Source: Chitinophaga pinensis (lineage in GTDB: Bacteria; Bacteroidota; Bacteroidia; NS11-12g; UBA955). From it: a DNA stretch of 64,000 nucleotides. Positions 9,201 through 19,278 of the stretch are shown in pieces. The DNA lies in NCBI GenBank assembly GCA_945871905.1, contig CAMBXL010000001.1, positions 248,001-312,000 on the forward strand, read 5' to 3'. The position numbers were made by a program, and so were the translations under genes. How positions within the stretch are numbered: position 1 is the first letter of the stretch; each line of letters starts with the position of its first letter. The notes below the pieces were generated by a model, which was not told the origin of the DNA, made no database searches, and saw only the letters and a list, made by a program, of their open reading frames with translations.

Positions 9201-10538
9201 TTAGAACCATAGTTGAGCATTATCAAAGTTCCCCGAACTCATAAGTAGTAAGACACATGGTTTTTGTGAAACGTTGCTTGATGAATTTTTTATTTTATTT
9301 TGAAGGACTTCAATATCGTTTATCGCTTCAGTATTTGTGCCAAAATTAGATTCAATTTCTTTGGGATTTATTGGGGGCAACTTTTTGTGTTCAATGACTT
9401 TTGGGTTGAAATAAATAAAATTAATATCACCATCTTTCATGGAGTTGACATATTCGGGCAAAAAGCTTTTGTTCAAACTACTGTATGTGTGTAATTCATA
9501 AACAGCTATGACAGTGTGTTCGGGATATTGATTCCTGACAGCATTCATGCTTGCTTTTAATTTACTCGGGGAATGTGCGAAATCTCTGATTACAACAAAA
9601 TTTTCACTTTCCTTAATTTTTTCAAGTCGCTTAGCCGTGCCTGTAAAGTCTTTTAAAGATTCATAAAAATTGGATTCGCTAATCCCGAGTTTAATGCAAA
9701 TTTTACAAGCACCCTCTGCATTTTGTATGTTGTGTTCTCCAAAAATATTTAAAGTGTGCCTGTCTTGCTTACTTATAATTGTTTGCCCATTTCTTATATG
9801 GTAATGAGGGGTGTTATAAGGGATTTTTTCTAGAGTGCTTTTCTCACATATATCTTGCAACACCTCGTCTTGCTTGAAAAAAATAATAGTTCCTTCTTTT
9901 TGTATACTATCAACAAACAACTGAAACTGTTTTAAATAGGTTTCAAAAGTTGGGAAAACATTAATGTGGTCCCAAGAAATGCCCGTAATTAAGGCAATAT
10001 GAGGGCGGTATTTTAAAAATTTAGGGATGGGGTCTAGCGCCGAAGTTAAATACTCGTCTCCTTCAATTACCATAACTGGGGCATCGCTAAATTTTACCAT
10101 TGTTTCAAATCCTTCGAGTTGAGAGCCTACAAGGTAATCAAAGTCGATGTTTAATTTTTTGAGAACGTGCATTACCATTGCAGTCGTAGTTGTTTTGCCA
10201 TGACTACCTCCAATAACAACTCTTTTTTTATCTATAGCATGTTGGTATACATACTCAGGGAAACTATAAATCTTAATGTTTAAAGATTGCGCTTTTATTA
10301 ATTCAGGATTCTCTTTTTTTGCATGCATCCCAAGGATAATGAAATCAATAGATGAATCAATGATGTCATCGTTCCATCCATTATTTTGTGGAAGTAAATT
10401 GTGTTTTTTTAGCCTCGATAGCGCAGGTTCAAAAATTTCATCATCACTGCCTGTTACTTTATTTCCCATAAGGTGTAAAGCAATGGCGATATTGTGCATA
10501 ACGGCTCCTCCACATGCTATAATATGTATACGTTTCAT
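9201..10538 (-). CDS. mpl: Mur ligase family enzyme, probably UDP-N-acetylmuramate:peptide ligase Mpl
   Basis: 445 residues. Mur-ligase architecture: N-terminal UDP-binding Rossmann domain with a MurC/Mpl-type start (IHIIACGGAVMHNIA), central ATPase domain with P-loop GGSHGKTTTT (K115), EGDEY at about 160, HNIQNAEGA, and the C-terminal domain with RDFAHSPSKLKASM. Lack of a full MurC glycine pattern and the DFAHSP motif favour Mpl, which ligates recycled tripeptide to UDP-MurNAc in cell-wall recycling, over MurC. Cytoplasmic. Neighbouring genes do not settle the specificity; MurC-like function remains the alternative. Confidence 0.82.
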   Translation of the reverse strand: MKRIHIIACGGAVMHNIAIALHLMGNKVTGSDDEIFEPALSRLKKHNLLPQNNGWNDDIIDSSIDFIILGMHAKKENPELIKAQSLNIKIYSFPEYVYQHAIDKKRVVIGGSHGKTTTTAMVMHVLKKLNIDFDYLVGSQLEGFETMVKFSDAPVMVIEGDEYLTSALDPIPKFLKYRPHIALITGISWDHINVFPTFETYLKQFQLFVDSIQKEGTIIFFKQDEVLQDICEKSTLEKIPYNTPHYHIRNGQTIISKQDRHTLNIFGEHNIQNAEGACKICIKLGISESNFYESLKDFTGTAKRLEKIKESENFVVIRDFAHSPSKLKASMNAVRNQYPEHTVIAVYELHTYSSLNKSFLPEYVNSMKDGDINFIYFNPKVIEHKKLPPINPKEIESNFGTNTEAINDIEVLQNKIKNSSSNVSQKPCVLLLMSSGNFDNAQLWF

Positions 10539-10610
10539 TTGCGTTGCAAATTGCTAAAAAAACAAGACTTAAAAAAGAAATCGATTGAAAATGATTGGGT
10601 AGGGATAGAC

Positions 10611-11858
10611 CTATTCGTGACGAAGTGCTTCAATTGGGTCTAATTTAGAGGCTTTGTTTGCAGGATAATAACCAGCAAGAATTCCTACTACAAAACAAAT
10701 AATTAAGGATAAAATCATCCAATTCCAAGGGATAATAAAGCCGGTCTTCATAACCAATGAAACCAAATTACCTAAAATAATTCCCAATATAATACCACCT
10801 ATTCCGCCAATTTGACAAATAACAGCAGCTTCTGTTAAAAATTGTTGTCTTATGATTTTTGGAGTGGCACCCAAAGCTTTTCTAGTCCCAATTTCTCTTG
10901 TTCTCTCAGTAACGCTAACCAACATAATATTCATCAATCCTATGGCAGCGCCTATTAATGTAAATAAAGCAATAAATGTTGCCGCAATTTTTAAAGTTTT
11001 TAAATTATCGGTAAGTTTTTCAGTAACCGATTCATTCTTAGAAAGACTAAAGTTATTAGGTTCCCCAATTTTTACTTTTCTTATTTTTCTCATTAAACCT
11101 TCAGCTTCATAAAAGCCTAAGTTGTATTGCTTGATATCGTTTATACCAACCGTAATAATAAAGGAGTTGTTGTTGTTTACAAATTTAGATAATGCATCAC
11201 CTAAACCTAAAAAAATAATCCTGTCTTCCCCGCCCATTCCCATTGTGTTTCCTTTGCTCTTTAATAAACCTATGACTGTGTAAGAAGCTTCGCCAATCAT
11301 AATCTTTTTTCCAATGACATTCTCTTTGTTAAACAATGTCATTGCCACATCTTTACCTATAATGATGTTTTGTGAAGAGTAAATGCCTTCATTTAGGTTG
11401 AAATTTCTACCATACTTTAATGTATAAGCACCATTTTGGAGGTAGTTCTCATCAACTGCCAAAATCCTAACATTGGGATTGGTTTTTTTCTTTTCGTTAG
11501 AAACAACTGCCGCACCACTAATAAAATAACTTAATGAAGTTTTTGATGCTACAGAAAATGTGTTTTTGAAAGTTACTGCCTCAGAATAAGTTATTGTTTT
11601 ATATTCAGGTAAGTTGAAATCTTGACTTCTTCTCGAAACAACGCCATCCCTGTTTCTTATATTGAAAACGTTACTTCCCATTTTTTCAAAAGTTGAGGAA
11701 AGCCCGTTCTCAATCCCATCAACAGCAGTAAGCATGCCAACAAGAGCCGCAATTCCAATCGTTATTATAAGGCAAGTAATGACCGTTCTTAAAGTATTGG
11801 CTTTAATAGATTCTAATGCATTGTTTATGTTTTGTAAAGTGTTCAAAAGTGATTTCAA
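10611..11858 (-). CDS. MacB/FtsX-type ABC transporter permease
   Basis: 415 residues with the MacB/LolC-like permease layout: one N-terminal membrane helix (about 24-46), a large periplasmic core (about 50-285) and three C-terminal helices (about 290-315, 340-370, 378-402), with the FtsX-family signature S-V-x-E-R-T-R-E-I-G-x-R-K-A-L-G-A. It couples ATP hydrolysis by a separate ATPase to mechanical movement in the periplasm, for lipoprotein, peptide or drug export. No ATPase gene is adjacent. The first candidate start, TTG at 11858, lies inside a TAATTTTG promoter-like box (11856-11863), so a second TTG at 11846 may be the real start. Confidence 0.85.
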   Translation of the reverse strand: MKSLLNTLQNINNALESIKANTLRTVITCLIITIGIAALVGMLTAVDGIENGLSSTFEKMGSNVFNIRNRDGVVSRRSQDFNLPEYKTITYSEAVTFKNTFSVASKTSLSYFISGAAVVSNEKKKTNPNVRILAVDENYLQNGAYTLKYGRNFNLNEGIYSSQNIIIGKDVAMTLFNKENVIGKKIMIGEASYTVIGLLKSKGNTMGMGGEDRIIFLGLGDALSKFVNNNNSFIITVGINDIKQYNLGFYEAEGLMRKIRKVKIGEPNNFSLSKNESVTEKLTDNLKTLKIAATFIALFTLIGAAIGLMNIMLVSVTERTREIGTRKALGATPKIIRQQFLTEAAVICQIGGIGGIILGIILGNLVSLVMKTGFIIPWNWMILSLIICFVVGILAGYYPANKASKLDPIEALRHE

Positions 11859-11960
11859 AATTAGTTAAGCATTTTGATTTATTTGCATAAGATCTTTAAT
11901 TATTCTATCAAAAGAATAAAAAAAAGATTAAAAAATAGCGTCAAACACAATATTGTTTAT

Positions 11961-11968
11961 TAATTTTG
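11961..11968 (+). promoter_or_regulatory. -7 promoter box TAATTTTG
   Basis: Exact TAnnTTTG match 12 nt before the ATG at 11981; no clear -33 TTTG. The TTG of this box is in frame with the following gene and could be mistaken for its start. Confidence 0.45.
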
Positions 11969-11980
11969 CATTCCTTACTC

Positions 11981-12514
11981 ATGGACCCATTATTATCAGC
12001 CGTATTAGAAATTCTGAAATTTGTTATTCCTTCCCTCGTTGTTTTAGCAATAACCTATGTTATAGTTAACAAGGTAATGGAAGATCACACAAGTCGCTTG
12101 GAATTGGAAATTAGAAAACAAAATGCAAGTACTTTAACGCCATTGAAGTTGCAAGCTTATGAAAGAATGATATTATTTTTGGAAAGAATAAGTCCTCAAA
12201 ACTTAATAAACAATTACAACGATGGAACTAGTACTGCCAAAGGATTGAGGCATTTAATGGAATCCTCTGTTTATCAAGAGTATAATCACAATTTATCTCA
12301 ACAAATTTATATAAGTAACCAAGCTTGGAAAATTATTAAAGTAGTAAAAGAAGAAGTAATTCAATTGATACATACCACCTCGGAAAGATTAGATAATGAC
12401 GCAACAGGGGTCGAGTTGTCAAAAGCAATCATTGATAGGATGATAGCTGAAAATAATATCCCTACTCAAAAAGCAATTGATTTTCTAAAAGCGGAGATAA
12501 ATTTATATTTTTAA
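11981..12514 (+). CDS. Small membrane-anchored protein of unknown function (DUF7935-like)
   Basis: 177 residues from the ATG at 11981; an in-frame TTG at 11966 belongs to a promoter -7 box. One N-terminal membrane helix (about residues 8-28: ILKFVIPSLVVLAITYVIV) is followed by a cytoplasmic helical region beginning with a charged coiled-coil-like stretch (EDHTSRLELEIRKQ) and L-x-A-Y-E-R-M-x-L-F-L-E-R. The pattern resembles a conserved Bacteroidota family of unknown role that often precedes mutase genes (recollection, not checked). It lies 10 nt upstream of the mutase subunit and is probably co-transcribed. Confidence 0.65.
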   Translation: MDPLLSAVLEILKFVIPSLVVLAITYVIVNKVMEDHTSRLELEIRKQNASTLTPLKLQAYERMILFLERISPQNLINNYNDGTSTAKGLRHLMESSVYQEYNHNLSQQIYISNQAWKIIKVVKEEVIQLIHTTSERLDNDATGVELSKAIIDRMIAENNIPTQKAIDFLKAEINLYF

Positions 12515-12524
12515 ATAAAAGAGG

Positions 12525-14081
12525 ATGTCTGAAGAAAAAAAAATAGTTAACGACAGTCAAATTGAAATTAAAAAGGTTTACAACGATCCATTAAATCTTC
12601 AAGAAAATCCAGGGCAATTTCCATTCACTCGAGGAGTAAGAGAGGATATGTACAGAGGTCGATTGTGGACAATGAGACAATATGCTGGGTTTTCCACTGC
12701 GGAAGAATCCAATAAAAGATACCATTACTTGTTAAAACAAGGCACAATGGGGTTGTCAGTTGCTTTTGATTTGCCAACTCAAATAGGGTATGACAGCAGT
12801 CACGAGTTTTCCGAAGGTGAAGTAGGGAAGGTGGGAGTAGCAATAGACTCACTTCAAGACATGGAGATTTTGTTTGATGGAATTAAGCTTGAGGATATCA
12901 CTACAAGCATGACTATTAATTCAACAGCTTCTATTTTGTTGGCTATGTATATTGCATTAGCAAAAAAACAAGGGGCTGACTTAAATAAAATTTCAGGAAC
13001 AATTCAAAATGATATATTAAAAGAATATACAGCTAGAGGTACATATATATACCCACCTCAACAAAGCATGCGTTTAATAACGGATATTTTTGAATACTGT
13101 AGTAAAGAGGTGCCTAAATGGAATACTATTTCTATATCGGGTTATCATATTAGAGAAGCCGGAAGTACAGCAGTTCAAGAACTTGCCTTTACATTAGCCA
13201 ATGGGATAGCGTATGTTAAAGCAGCCCAAAGTAAAGGGTTGGACATAAACGTATTCGCAAAGAGACTTTCTTTTTTCTTTAATGCACACAATGACTTGTT
13301 TGAAGAGGTCGCAAAATTTAGAGCAGCCAGAAGAATGTGGGCTAAAATTACTAAAGACTTAGGTGCCACTGATCCTCAAGCTCAAATGTTACGTTTCCAT
13401 ACACAAACAGGTGGATCTTCATTAACGGCTCAACAACCGCAAAATAATATAGTAAGAGTAACCCTGCAAGCTTTTTCAGCAGTTCTAGGAGGAACACAAA
13501 GTTTACATACCAATGGTTTTGACGAAGCATTGAGTTTGCCAACTGAAGATGCTGCCAAAATTGCTCTTAGAACACAACAAATTATTGGGTACGAAAGTGG
13601 CGCAACTAATACTGTTGATCCATTAGGTGGCAGTTATTATGTTGAAGAATTGACGAATCAAGTAGAAGCCAAGGCTTATGAGTATATTCAAGTTATAGAG
13701 GCTATGGGTGGAAGTGTAATGGCTATTGAACAAGGGTATATGCAAAATGAAATTGCAAAAAGCGCCTATTTATACCAACAAAATATTGAGTCAAATGAAA
13801 AAGTAATAGTAGGTGTTAATAAGTATACCTCAGAAGATGTCAATAAGACACCCGTTTTTAGGATTGATGATAGTATAAGACAAATACAAATTGATAAAAT
13901 TAATAAACTTAAATCACAAAGAAATTCAGAAAAAGTGGAGTTGCTTTTAAATGAGATTAAATTGGCAGCTCAAAGTGACCGAAACCTAATGCCTTATATA
14001 ATAAATGCGGTTGAAGCATATGCAACATTGGGTGAAGTTTCAGATACATTAAGGTCGGTATTTGGAGAATATAAGGGTTAG
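12525..14081 (+). CDS. Methylmalonyl-CoA mutase, catalytic subunit without B12 domain
   Basis: 518 residues, covering only the TIM-barrel catalytic part of acyl-CoA mutases; the C-terminal cobalamin-binding domain (D-x-H-x-x-G) is absent, so a separate B12 subunit must be encoded elsewhere. Signatures: [48 protein letters not shown]. Specificity residues match methylmalonyl-CoA rather than isobutyryl-CoA mutase: Y53 (shermanii Y89) and R171 (R207), with Y207-H208 as the YH pair near the cofactor. The enzyme interconverts succinyl-CoA and R-methylmalonyl-CoA in propionate or branched-chain metabolism. A ligand other than methylmalonyl-CoA is possible. A GAGG sits directly against the ATG. Confidence 0.88.
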   Translation: MSEEKKIVNDSQIEIKKVYNDPLNLQENPGQFPFTRGVREDMYRGRLWTMRQYAGFSTAEESNKRYHYLLKQGTMGLSVAFDLPTQIGYDSSHEFSEGEVGKVGVAIDSLQDMEILFDGIKLEDITTSMTINSTASILLAMYIALAKKQGADLNKISGTIQNDILKEYTARGTYIYPPQQSMRLITDIFEYCSKEVPKWNTISISGYHIREAGSTAVQELAFTLANGIAYVKAAQSKGLDINVFAKRLSFFFNAHNDLFEEVAKFRAARRMWAKITKDLGATDPQAQMLRFHTQTGGSSLTAQQPQNNIVRVTLQAFSAVLGGTQSLHTNGFDEALSLPTEDAAKIALRTQQIIGYESGATNTVDPLGGSYYVEELTNQVEAKAYEYIQVIEAMGGSVMAIEQGYMQNEIAKSAYLYQQNIESNEKVIVGVNKYTSEDVNKTPVFRIDDSIRQIQIDKINKLKSQRNSEKVELLLNEIKLAAQSDRNLMPYIINAVEAYATLGEVSDTLRSVFGEYKG

Positions 14082-14115
14082 TATTAGACTTTTTGTGGGA
14101 GTTCTTTAATTCTCG

Positions 14116-14155
14116 CAATAAATTAAAATTGCTTTGAATTTATTGTTTTTTTTTT
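14116..14155 (+). terminator. Intrinsic terminator after the mutase gene
   Basis: Nine-bp inverted repeat CAATAAATT / AATTTATTG (14116-14124, 14137-14145) followed by ten T residues. The stem is AT-rich, so strength is uncertain. Confidence 0.5.
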
Positions 14156-14276
14156 GAAAAAAAAAATCCAAAAGGTCAAAAAAATATTTTTTTAGTAACT
14201 ATTTTTTAACTTTATTTCAGGATTGAATTTAAAAGTATACATATTTTAATAAAACATTAATAATCAGCACAATATA

Positions 14277-15725
14277 ATGAACATGAGTGGACAACAATTT
14301 AACGCAGAATCTGTTTGGGCGAATTGCCTAAAAATTATCAAAGACAATTTAACCCCACAAAGTTATAAAACTTGGTTCGAACCGATTAAACCCGTTAAAT
14401 TAGAAAATAAAGTCCTAACAATACAAGTCCCAAGTCAGTTTTTTTATGAGTGGTTGGAGGAACATTATGTTTCTCTTCTTCAAAAAACTTTAAAACAAAT
14501 TTTAGGGGTAGGGTCAAAGTTAGAATATAGTATCATTGTTGAAAATAGTTCAGCAAACCAAAGTCCATATACTATTAATGTGCCAACTGGTAGTGGAAAG
14601 AAAGTAGTTACAAATGAGGTTAATTTACCGTTAAATGTAACTTCAAATATTAAAAATCCATTTATTATACCTGGATTAAGAAAAGTGCCAGTTGATTCTC
14701 AGTTAAACTCTAAATACACTTTTGATAATTTTATTGAAGGTGAATGTAACCGTTTGGCAAGAGGTGCAGGTTGGGCGGTTGCTCATAATCCTGGTGGTAC
14801 TGCATACAATCCATTGATGATTTTTGGTGGTGTAGGATTGGGTAAAACCCATTTGGTTCATGCAATCGGTAACTTAATTAAACAAGTCAATAAAAATAAA
14901 ACAGTAATTTACGTTTCAACTGAAAGATTTGTCAATCAGTTTGTGGAATCAGTGAAAGCTAATAACCAAAATGATTTCATTAATTTTTACCAAAGTTTAG
15001 ATGTTTTAATCATTGATGATATCCACCATTTATCTCAAAAAACAAGAACCCAAGAAATATTTTTTACTATATTTAATCATCTGCACCAATCAGGTAAACA
15101 AATTATTTTAACCAGTGATAAAGCACCTAAAGACATTAAGGATGTTGATGAACGTTTATTGTCACGTTTTAAATGGGGTTTATCTGCAGATTTAACAGTG
15201 CCAGATTTTGAAACCAGAATTGCTATTTTGGAAAATAAAGCCTATGAAAGTGGTTTGTCTTTACACCGTGAAGTAGTTGAATATATAGCCCATAATATAG
15301 ATAATAATGTTAGAGAAATCGAAGGCGCATTAATCTCATTGCTAGCTCAAAGTTCTCTTAACCGAAAGGAAATTGACTTGGATTTAGCCAAGCAAATGAT
15401 GAAGAATTTTGTTAAGAATGCTACAAGAGAAATAAGTATTGATTACATACAAAAATTAGTGTGTGATTTCTATAATGTTTCAATTGATAGTGTTAAATCC
15501 AAAACTAGAAAACGAGAAATAGTTCAAGCAAGACAAATTGCAATGTATTTCGCTAAAGATTTAACCAAAGCTTCTCTCAAAAACATTGGGACACATTTTG
15601 GAAATAGAGATCATAGTACGGTTATTCACGCATGTCAAACAGTTAATGATTTAATCGATACTGATAAAAAATTCAGACATGATGTAGAAGAATTAAACAA
15701 AAGAATTCGTATCAACACTTATTAA
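14277..15725 (+). CDS. dnaA: Chromosomal replication initiator DnaA
   Basis: 482 residues with all four DnaA domains: domain I (about 11-85), a short linker, the AAA+ domain with Walker A GGVGLGKTHL (K190) and Walker B LIIDDIHH (D247-D248), the sensor/arginine-finger region DERLLSRF, and the C-terminal helix-turn-helix with the signature NRDHSTVIHAC. It binds DnaA boxes and melts oriC to start replication. ATG at 14277; a second ATG two codons in (14283) is an alternative. No cluster of DnaA boxes was found on either flank, so oriC need not be here. Confidence 0.97.
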   Translation: MNMSGQQFNAESVWANCLKIIKDNLTPQSYKTWFEPIKPVKLENKVLTIQVPSQFFYEWLEEHYVSLLQKTLKQILGVGSKLEYSIIVENSSANQSPYTINVPTGSGKKVVTNEVNLPLNVTSNIKNPFIIPGLRKVPVDSQLNSKYTFDNFIEGECNRLARGAGWAVAHNPGGTAYNPLMIFGGVGLGKTHLVHAIGNLIKQVNKNKTVIYVSTERFVNQFVESVKANNQNDFINFYQSLDVLIIDDIHHLSQKTRTQEIFFTIFNHLHQSGKQIILTSDKAPKDIKDVDERLLSRFKWGLSADLTVPDFETRIAILENKAYESGLSLHREVVEYIAHNIDNNVREIEGALISLLAQSSLNRKEIDLDLAKQMMKNFVKNATREISIDYIQKLVCDFYNVSIDSVKSKTRKREIVQARQIAMYFAKDLTKASLKNIGTHFGNRDHSTVIHACQTVNDLIDTDKKFRHDVEELNKRIRINTY

Positions 15726-15938
15726 CAAAATAAATAGAAACAAATTGGTTTTAATTTGGCTATTGCAAATTAGTTGTATCGCACAAATGAATGTATTTGC
15801 TTATTAAATTGGTAAAATTTAGTGGTATTTTAATACTGATTTTACGATTAAAATATACTTTTAATCAATAAAGTATAAAAAAATTTGTTTAAATGATAAT
15901 TAGAATTCATATTTGTAAATTGATATTCATACCAGTTA
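15726..15938 (+). other. Intergenic region between dnaA and porP
   Basis: 213 bp of very AT-rich sequence without a credible ORF. The only signal is the porP promoter near its right end; no DnaA box cluster or tandem repeats were seen. Confidence 0.5.
15884..15915 (+). promoter_or_regulatory. Predicted promoter of the porP-gldKLMN operon
   Basis: TTTG at 15884-15887, 20-nt spacer, CATATTTG at 15908-15915 (one mismatch to TAnnTTTG). Leader of about 18-20 nt to the porP ATG at 15939. Confidence 0.5.
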
Positions 15939-17009
15939 ATGAAAAAAATATTACATAGTATCTCAGTATTAGCTTGTTTTTTGATAAGCGGTAATGTGGC
16001 TTTTGCTCAGCAAGATCCTTACACTACGCATTATGCATTTAACAGAACTTTGTACAATCCGGCGGCTGTTGGAGCAGGAAATAAGTATTGTTTTTCTTTA
16101 CTTTCGCATCACCAGTATTTAGGATATGAAGACAGAACTCCTGAATTTCATCCAAATAAAACAACTAAGCAGCCACAAAGTCCAGTGAAAAGTGTTGGTC
16201 CAAAAACTCAAATGTTTTCTTTTTCAATGCCTGTAACAAAATACGGTGGTTTTGGTATTGGTTTTATCAACGATAGACTTGGCTACGAGAGAAGCACTCA
16301 CGTTAAAATAGATGCAGCAGGTAGATTGCCTTTGGCATCTGGTGCTTCAATTTCAGTTGGTTTTGAAGCTAATATTTTGCAAAAAGGTTTAGATGGCGAC
16401 AAATTATACGCATTAGCAACAGGCGACCCATCTATTCCGGGTGGTGATGTAAATGCGACAAACACTGTTTTTGGTGCAGGGGCGTATTATGTAGATCCCC
16501 AAGAATCGGCTGTTTCAACAAGAAATTTATGGGTAGGATTATCTGTTTTAAATTTAAACAGTCCAACATATACTTACACAGCTCAGAACAACAATGATAT
16601 TGTTTTTTCAACTCCAGAAATGCATTTTCACTTAATGGGGGGTATCACATTTTTAAATTTTATGGGAAATCCTGATTTGAAATTTCATCCATCGGCAAAA
16701 TTTAAAAGGGCTGGAGTGAATCAATTGGATTTAACAGGATTGGTAGAATATCAAGAAAAACTTTGGGGAGGTTTGGCATACAGAACCACCGCTGATGCAG
16801 TATCTGTAATGTTAGGTTATTCTGGCTTTAAAGGTAAGTTGAAAGGATTAAGAGTCGGTTACTCTTACGACTTAACATTAACAAGAATTTTGTCAGTCTC
16901 TTCTGGGACTCATGAACTTCAATTAAACTATTGTTTCGAGTTCAAGTTACCACCAAGACCTCGTATCAATATTCTTACTCCACCTTTCATGAATAGACAA
17001 TCTGACTAA
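15939..17009 (+). CDS. porP: T9SS outer-membrane protein PorP/SprF family
   Basis: 356 residues with a signal peptide (1-23, ending F-A-Q) and a 14-strand-type beta-barrel region. The PorP/SprF opening motif is clear: Q-Q-D-P-Y-T-T-H-Y-A-F-N followed by NPAAVGAG. The FGIGFINDRLGY block and C-terminal GYSYDLTL fit the family. PorP proteins sit in the outer membrane and link T9SS cargo to the periplasmic rings; SprF paralogues do this for type B cargo. Position directly before gldK-gldL-gldM-gldN (108-nt gap) identifies it as the core PorP of the machine. Confidence 0.93.
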   Translation: MKKILHSISVLACFLISGNVAFAQQDPYTTHYAFNRTLYNPAAVGAGNKYCFSLLSHHQYLGYEDRTPEFHPNKTTKQPQSPVKSVGPKTQMFSFSMPVTKYGGFGIGFINDRLGYERSTHVKIDAAGRLPLASGASISVGFEANILQKGLDGDKLYALATGDPSIPGGDVNATNTVFGAGAYYVDPQESAVSTRNLWVGLSVLNLNSPTYTYTAQNNNDIVFSTPEMHFHLMGGITFLNFMGNPDLKFHPSAKFKRAGVNQLDLTGLVEYQEKLWGGLAYRTTADAVSVMLGYSGFKGKLKGLRVGYSYDLTLTRILSVSSGTHELQLNYCFEFKLPPRPRINILTPPFMNRQSD

Positions 17010-17117
17010 ATTTTTTAATCTTTACACAATAAAAGAAATATTTTTTAGTTATATTATTAACATACGAAAAAAAACGTACATAATTTTACACACACATACA
17101 AACAATATATTACCGAA

Positions 17118-18521
17118 ATGAAAAAAGAAATGGATTTAGTTTTCAGTAAATTTAAACTAACAAACCAAGAAAAAGGACTATTTAGTAAAGGCAAAAAACA
17201 AATTTTAAAATTTGCTTTCGCTTTAACGCTATTTACTTTCATTGGTTGTGCTCCTGATACAAGAGATCTGACAGGTACATTAGACAGACAAATTTGGTTT
17301 CACCCGCAACCATTTGGAACTGTTTATATTCCTTCAGGTACTTTTCATACAGGACAAAGTGATCAAGACGTATTTCAGTCGTTTATCACTCCCAATAAGC
17401 AAGTTAGTATAGTTGCTTTTTGGATGGATGAAACTGAGATTACTAATAATGAATACAGACAGTTTGTAAATTTTGTTATAGACTCAATCAAAAGAGTTAT
17501 GACAGGTGATGAAAGCTTGTTCATTCCTTTCCCAGATGATTATACAGGAGATCCTGACGTAAATAATGGTTTAGGTTTTATAGATTATGAAGCAAGAATC
17601 GAATGGGATAAATATAAAGACGAGTTAGAGCCATTGTATTATGAAGCTGATGAAAGATTTAGAGGTAAAAAACAAATTGATGTTAACCAACTAAATTACG
17701 ATTATCAATGGTTTGATTTTGTTTATGCAGCTAATGATCCAGAAAATCAAGACAGATACAAAGAAGATAGAGTTAAAAATAGAAAAAAGTATATCAAGAA
17801 TGAAAATACTTTAGTTTATCCTGATACCTTATGTTGGGTAAGAGATTTCACTTATTCTTATAATGACCCTATGGCTCGTCACTATTATAATCACGTTAAA
17901 TATGATGAATATCCTGTAGTAGGCGTAAACTGGCACCAAGCCAATGCATTTGCTGTATGGAGAACAATTTGGAAAAACAGCTATTGGGAAGCAAGCGAAG
18001 AGCCAATTACTGAAGATTTCAGATTGCCTACAGAATATGAGTGGGAATATGCAGCAAGAGGTGGAAGAGTTGGTAACCCTTATCCATGGGGTGGTCCTTA
18101 CACAAGAAACAGTAAAGGATGTATGTTAGCAAACTTTAAGCCATTAAGAGGTAACTATGGCGCCGATGGTGGTATGTATCCAGTAAGAGTTGATTCTTAT
18201 TTCCCAAATGATTACGGATTATATAATATGGCTGGTAACGTAGCTGAATGGACTGTAAATGCTTGGAGCGAACAATCTCACATCTTTACTCATGATTTAA
18301 ATCCTGATTACAGAATTTCAGTTCCTGAAACTGGTGCAATAGCAGCTTCTACAAGTATGACCATGAAAAGAAAAGTAATCAAAGGTGGAAGTTGGAAAGA
18401 TGTTGCTTACTTTATTCAAAATGGAAGCAGAACTTATGAATACCAAGATACTTGTAAAAGTTACATTGGTTTCAGATGTATACAAAACTACATAGGTAGA
18501 TCAAACAAAGACAGAAAGTAA
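17118..18521 (+). CDS. gldK: T9SS ring lipoprotein GldK (PorK)
   Basis: 467 residues. A lipobox F-I-G-C places the lipidated cysteine at C44. The body has the formylglycine-generating-enzyme/sulfatase-modifying (SUMF1) fold: FWMDETEITNNEYRQF, Y-P-V-V-G-V-N-W-H-Q-A-N-A-F, RLPTEYEWEYAARGG, GNVAEW and a final G-F-R-C. In the T9SS this fold is structural: GldK with GldN forms the periplasmic ring under the outer membrane. The n-region before the hydrophobic core is about 29 residues, unusually long for a lipoprotein signal; an ATG at 17130 would shorten it by only four. Followed after 59 nt by gldL. Confidence 0.95.
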   Translation: MKKEMDLVFSKFKLTNQEKGLFSKGKKQILKFAFALTLFTFIGCAPDTRDLTGTLDRQIWFHPQPFGTVYIPSGTFHTGQSDQDVFQSFITPNKQVSIVAFWMDETEITNNEYRQFVNFVIDSIKRVMTGDESLFIPFPDDYTGDPDVNNGLGFIDYEARIEWDKYKDELEPLYYEADERFRGKKQIDVNQLNYDYQWFDFVYAANDPENQDRYKEDRVKNRKKYIKNENTLVYPDTLCWVRDFTYSYNDPMARHYYNHVKYDEYPVVGVNWHQANAFAVWRTIWKNSYWEASEEPITEDFRLPTEYEWEYAARGGRVGNPYPWGGPYTRNSKGCMLANFKPLRGNYGADGGMYPVRVDSYFPNDYGLYNMAGNVAEWTVNAWSEQSHIFTHDLNPDYRISVPETGAIAASTSMTMKRKVIKGGSWKDVAYFIQNGSRTYEYQDTCKSYIGFRCIQNYIGRSNKDRK

Positions 18522-18580
18522 AAAATATCAATCAAAACAAAATAACAACAATTTAAAAATTTAACAACAATTTATCAATT

Positions 18581-19249
18581 ATGAGCAGTAACAGTATTTT
18601 CGAAAGTAAAGGATTTAAAAAAGTAATGTCATACGTCTACGGATGGGGTGCAGCAGTAGTAATTATCGGAGCCCTATTCAAAATTATGCACTGGCCTGGT
18701 GCGGATGCGATGCTAATTGCAGGTTTAGGTACCGAAGCTTTAATTTTCTTTATTTCAGTTTTTGAACCAATTCATGCCGAGTACGATTGGACTTTAGTAT
18801 ACCCTGAATTAGCAGGTATCGAGCCATCTGAAAAGAAAGCTAAAACTGCTACTGGCAGCGTATCACAACAATTAGACAAAATGTTGGAAGAAGCTAAAGT
18901 TGGACCAGAATTGATTGGTAGTTTAGGAACTGGTTTAAAGTCATTAAGTGACAACGTAAAAGAAATGTCTTCATTAAGTAGCGCAACTGTTGCAACAAAC
19001 GAATATACTTCAAACATTTCTAAAGCATCAAAAGCGATAGAGTCTATCGGTGTTTCGTCTACAGAAATCAGTTCTTCTATGTCTTCATTTGCAGGTGGAT
19101 TAACATCTATGGTTAGTTCTTTAAGTTCTACAGCAAATGATTCTGCTGAATTCAAAGAAAACATCAGTAAATTAAACAAAAACTTAGGTAATCTTAACAA
19201 TGTTTATGGTAACATGTTAAGTGCTATGGGTGGTGCAGCTAGTAAATAA
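18581..19249 (+). CDS. gldL: T9SS/gliding motor stator GldL (PorL)
   Basis: 222 residues. Two membrane helices (about 20-36 and 43-62) joined by HWPGAD, then a long cytoplasmic tail rich in Ser and Thr. Conserved motor residues are present: K34 and H37 in A-L-F-K-I-M-H-W and the key membrane glutamate E52 in G-T-E-A-L, matching F. johnsoniae K27, H30 and E49. GldL and GldM form the inner-membrane proton-driven rotary motor that powers type IX secretion and gliding. Confidence 0.96.
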   Translation: MSSNSIFESKGFKKVMSYVYGWGAAVVIIGALFKIMHWPGADAMLIAGLGTEALIFFISVFEPIHAEYDWTLVYPELAGIEPSEKKAKTATGSVSQQLDKMLEEAKVGPELIGSLGTGLKSLSDNVKEMSSLSSATVATNEYTSNISKASKAIESIGVSSTEISSSMSSFAGGLTSMVSSLSSTANDSAEFKENISKLNKNLGNLNNVYGNMLSAMGGAASK

Positions 19250-19278
19250 TTTTTCAACCATTAAATAAATAACTAATT

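Noticed and set aside
14082-15938. Possible oriC around dnaA
   Set aside because: Flanks are AT-rich but no cluster of TTATCCACA-like DnaA boxes was found, and dnaA is often away from oriC in Bacteroidota. A GC-skew plot would be needed to support it.
17063-17080. Palindrome-like TACG-A8-CGTA upstream of gldK as an operator
   Set aside because: Only 4-bp arms in a very A-rich region; likely chance.
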